A DNA stretch of 64,000 bases from JASLDZ01 sp964242895 (GTDB taxonomy: Bacteria; Pseudomonadota; Alphaproteobacteria; Caulobacterales; Caulobacteraceae), in assembly GCA_964242895.1 (NCBI GenBank), contig CAXTBN010000009.1, forward strand, positions 1 to 64,000, given 5' to 3'. Positions 63,191 through 64,000 of this stretch are shown piece after piece (the first letter of the stretch is position 1; each line of letters begins with the position of its first letter). Below the pieces are notes generated by a model that made no database searches, was not told the origin of the DNA, and saw only the letters and a program-made list of their open reading frames with translations. A program made the position numbers and the translations under genes.

Positions 63191-64000
63191 GTGAAGCCTC
63201 ACATTGCCGCCCACCTCGCCTGTCTGCGCGATCCAGTGGACGGCAGTCGGCTTGAGCACGCGGGCGACGCACTTTCGTCAGCGGGAGGTCGCACCTATCC
63301 GATCGTTGCCGGCAAGCCCGTGCTGGTGCGGGACATCCGGCCTATGCACCTGATGCCGCCACCGGATGACCTTCTCTCGCGCAACATCCCGCAATTTGTC
63401 CCGCCGGATGTGGGTAGTGGGGCGCTCGTGCTGCATCTCGGCTGCGGGGACGTGCCGTCCGCAGATGCGCGCGTGCTGTCCATAGACGTTCTACCGACCT
63501 CCGCGGCCGACCTCGTGGCCGAGGCGGAGGCGCTGCCGTTTGCTGCCGAGAGTGTCGACTACGTCGTGTCCGGCGCGACCTTCGAGCACGTCCCTGATCC
63601 CGTGACGGCCGGACGGGAGGTCCGACGAGTCCTTAAACCCGGCGCGCGGTTCTATATCGATACGGCCTTGCTGCAAGGCTATCACGGGTTTCCCAGCCAC
63701 TTCTTCAATATGACCGCTCAGGCGGTAGAGACTTACCTTGTGGACGATCTCGAGCTCATTTACTCGTCTGGTTCGCCTTCGGGCGGCCCGGTGGTGGCGC
63801 TCTCGGATCTTCTCCGACGCATCCTCAACGAGGTTGGTCAGGAGACAGCGTCTGGCCTATTGCGGCTCAGCGTCGAAGAGCTTCTAGAAGCGCTGGATGC
63901 CGAGAAGGTGGGCGACGGGCCGATCTCGGCGCGCATGTCGGAACACACTCGCCGAAGCTTGGCCGCCGCAGTCGTTGCTATTGCTGAAAAGCCGCTTGAC
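63191..64000 (+). CDS. Class I SAM-dependent methyltransferase (runs off the window)
   Basis: An open frame of 270 codons from GTG 63191 to the window end with no stop. The N-terminal 40 residues (LRDPVDGSRLEHAGDALSSAGGRTYPIVAGKPVLV) resemble a Trm112-like preface without zinc cysteines. Motif I is LHLGCGD, followed by SIDVLP, AEALPFAAESVDYVVSGATFEHVPDP and VRRVLKPGARFYI. The C-terminal part after residue 180 is helical and unrecognised. Its codons (CTA, ATA, CGA, TTT) are rare in the neighbours, and GC is visibly lower, so it may be recently acquired. Substrate unknown. Confidence 0.8.
   Translation, partial: MKPHIAAHLACLRDPVDGSRLEHAGDALSSAGGRTYPIVAGKPVLVRDIRPMHLMPPPDDLLSRNIPQFVPPDVGSGALVLHLGCGDVPSADARVLSIDVLPTSAADLVAEAEALPFAAESVDYVVSGATFEHVPDPVTAGREVRRVLKPGARFYIDTALLQGYHGFPSHFFNMTAQAVETYLVDDLELIYSSGSPSGGPVVALSDLLRRILNEVGQETASGLLRLSVEELLEALDAEKVGDGPISARMSEHTRRSLAAAVVAIAEKPLD

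Noticed and set aside
1..64000. CRISPR arrays, insertion sequences, integrases, prophage or toxin-antitoxin modules
   Set aside because: No regularly spaced repeats of 25-40 bases, transposase or integrase motifs, or recognisable toxin-antitoxin pairs were found; the DUF2975-HTH pair is a membrane protein and regulator set, not a toxin system.

Overview
The window looks like chromosomal DNA of a very GC-rich alphaproteobacterium, most likely of the Caulobacterales (Phenylobacterium/Caulobacter type). The evidence is the extreme GC content, an NtrZ-like periplasmic protein, a CC0125/CC1285-family lipoprotein, the DUF3576-leuS-lptE-holA block, an alphaproteobacterial RpoH, hrcA-grpE apart from dnaK, a FYDLN-type zinc-ribbon protein divergent from aroA, and promoters that fit the Caulobacter form TTGnnnn-N14-GCTANAWC. 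I see no phage, insertion sequence, plasmid or CRISPR signal. Most of the window is ordinary, densely packed core genome. No gene-free stretch exceeds about 280 bases. One 100-N assembly gap lies at 4161-4260, flanked by a 55-base exact duplication that looks like an unmerged contig overlap.

Layout. 1-7.2 kb: small secreted and cytoplasmic unknowns, an alpha-methylacyl-CoA racemase-type enzyme, a lone receiver protein, a phospholipase D, and a leftward lipoprotein-SDR-aldose epimerase-EEP hydrolase operon behind a perfect general-stress (sigma-EcfG) promoter. 7.3-10.2 kb: phoR, then a three-repeat Pho box, then phoU-phoB, with no pst transporter genes. 10.2-12.1 kb: yggS, thiE and an NtrZ-like gene. 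12.1-17 kb: DUF3576 lipoprotein, leuS, lptE, holA. 17-19.5 kb leftward: hisI-rluD, then rpoH with its own promoter. 19.6-25.4 kb: YbjQ-like protein, cysS, hslO, mdh and a membrane acyltransferase. 25.4-33 kb: CHAP protein, isoaspartyl peptidase, quinone oxidoreductase, 2OG-Fe(II) oxygenase, two small leftward genes, an SDR, lipoprotein, LysE exporter and a coiled-coil secreted protein. 33-37.4 kb: argG, kup and an Rrf2-type regulator.

The most unusual block is 37.4-45.3 kb. It is a tightly packed five-gene leftward operon: a glycosyltransferase fused to a glycosidase-like domain, a GH130 mannoside phosphorylase-like enzyme, a biliverdin-type bacteriophytochrome kinase, an Rcp1-like receiver, and a receiver plus HisKA_2-type histidine kinase. 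A second single-domain receiver converges on it. This places red/far-red sensing in one transcription unit with oligosaccharide metabolism.

45.4-64 kb: xthA behind a promoter/terminator leader, moeB-lolA, hslVU, a hybrid kinase, rimO, a CelD-type acetyltransferase, an OmpA-like lipoprotein and a lipid kinase-phosphoesterase pair that diverge from two perfect sigma-EcfG promoters, aroA, a FYDLN protein, tRNA-Ala(GGC), small membrane and HTH genes, rph, hrcA, grpE, and a methyltransferase of different codon use that runs off the end.

How the parts fit: Pho signalling, heat shock (rpoH, hrcA, grpE, hslVU, hslO) and the general stress response (three exact sigma-EcfG promoters) are all represented. 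The phytochrome kinase cluster is a plausible further sensory input. Gene starts are often GTG or TTG. Same-strand neighbours commonly overlap by four bases (GTGA or ATGA), and four convergent pairs share a CTAG that holds both stop codons.
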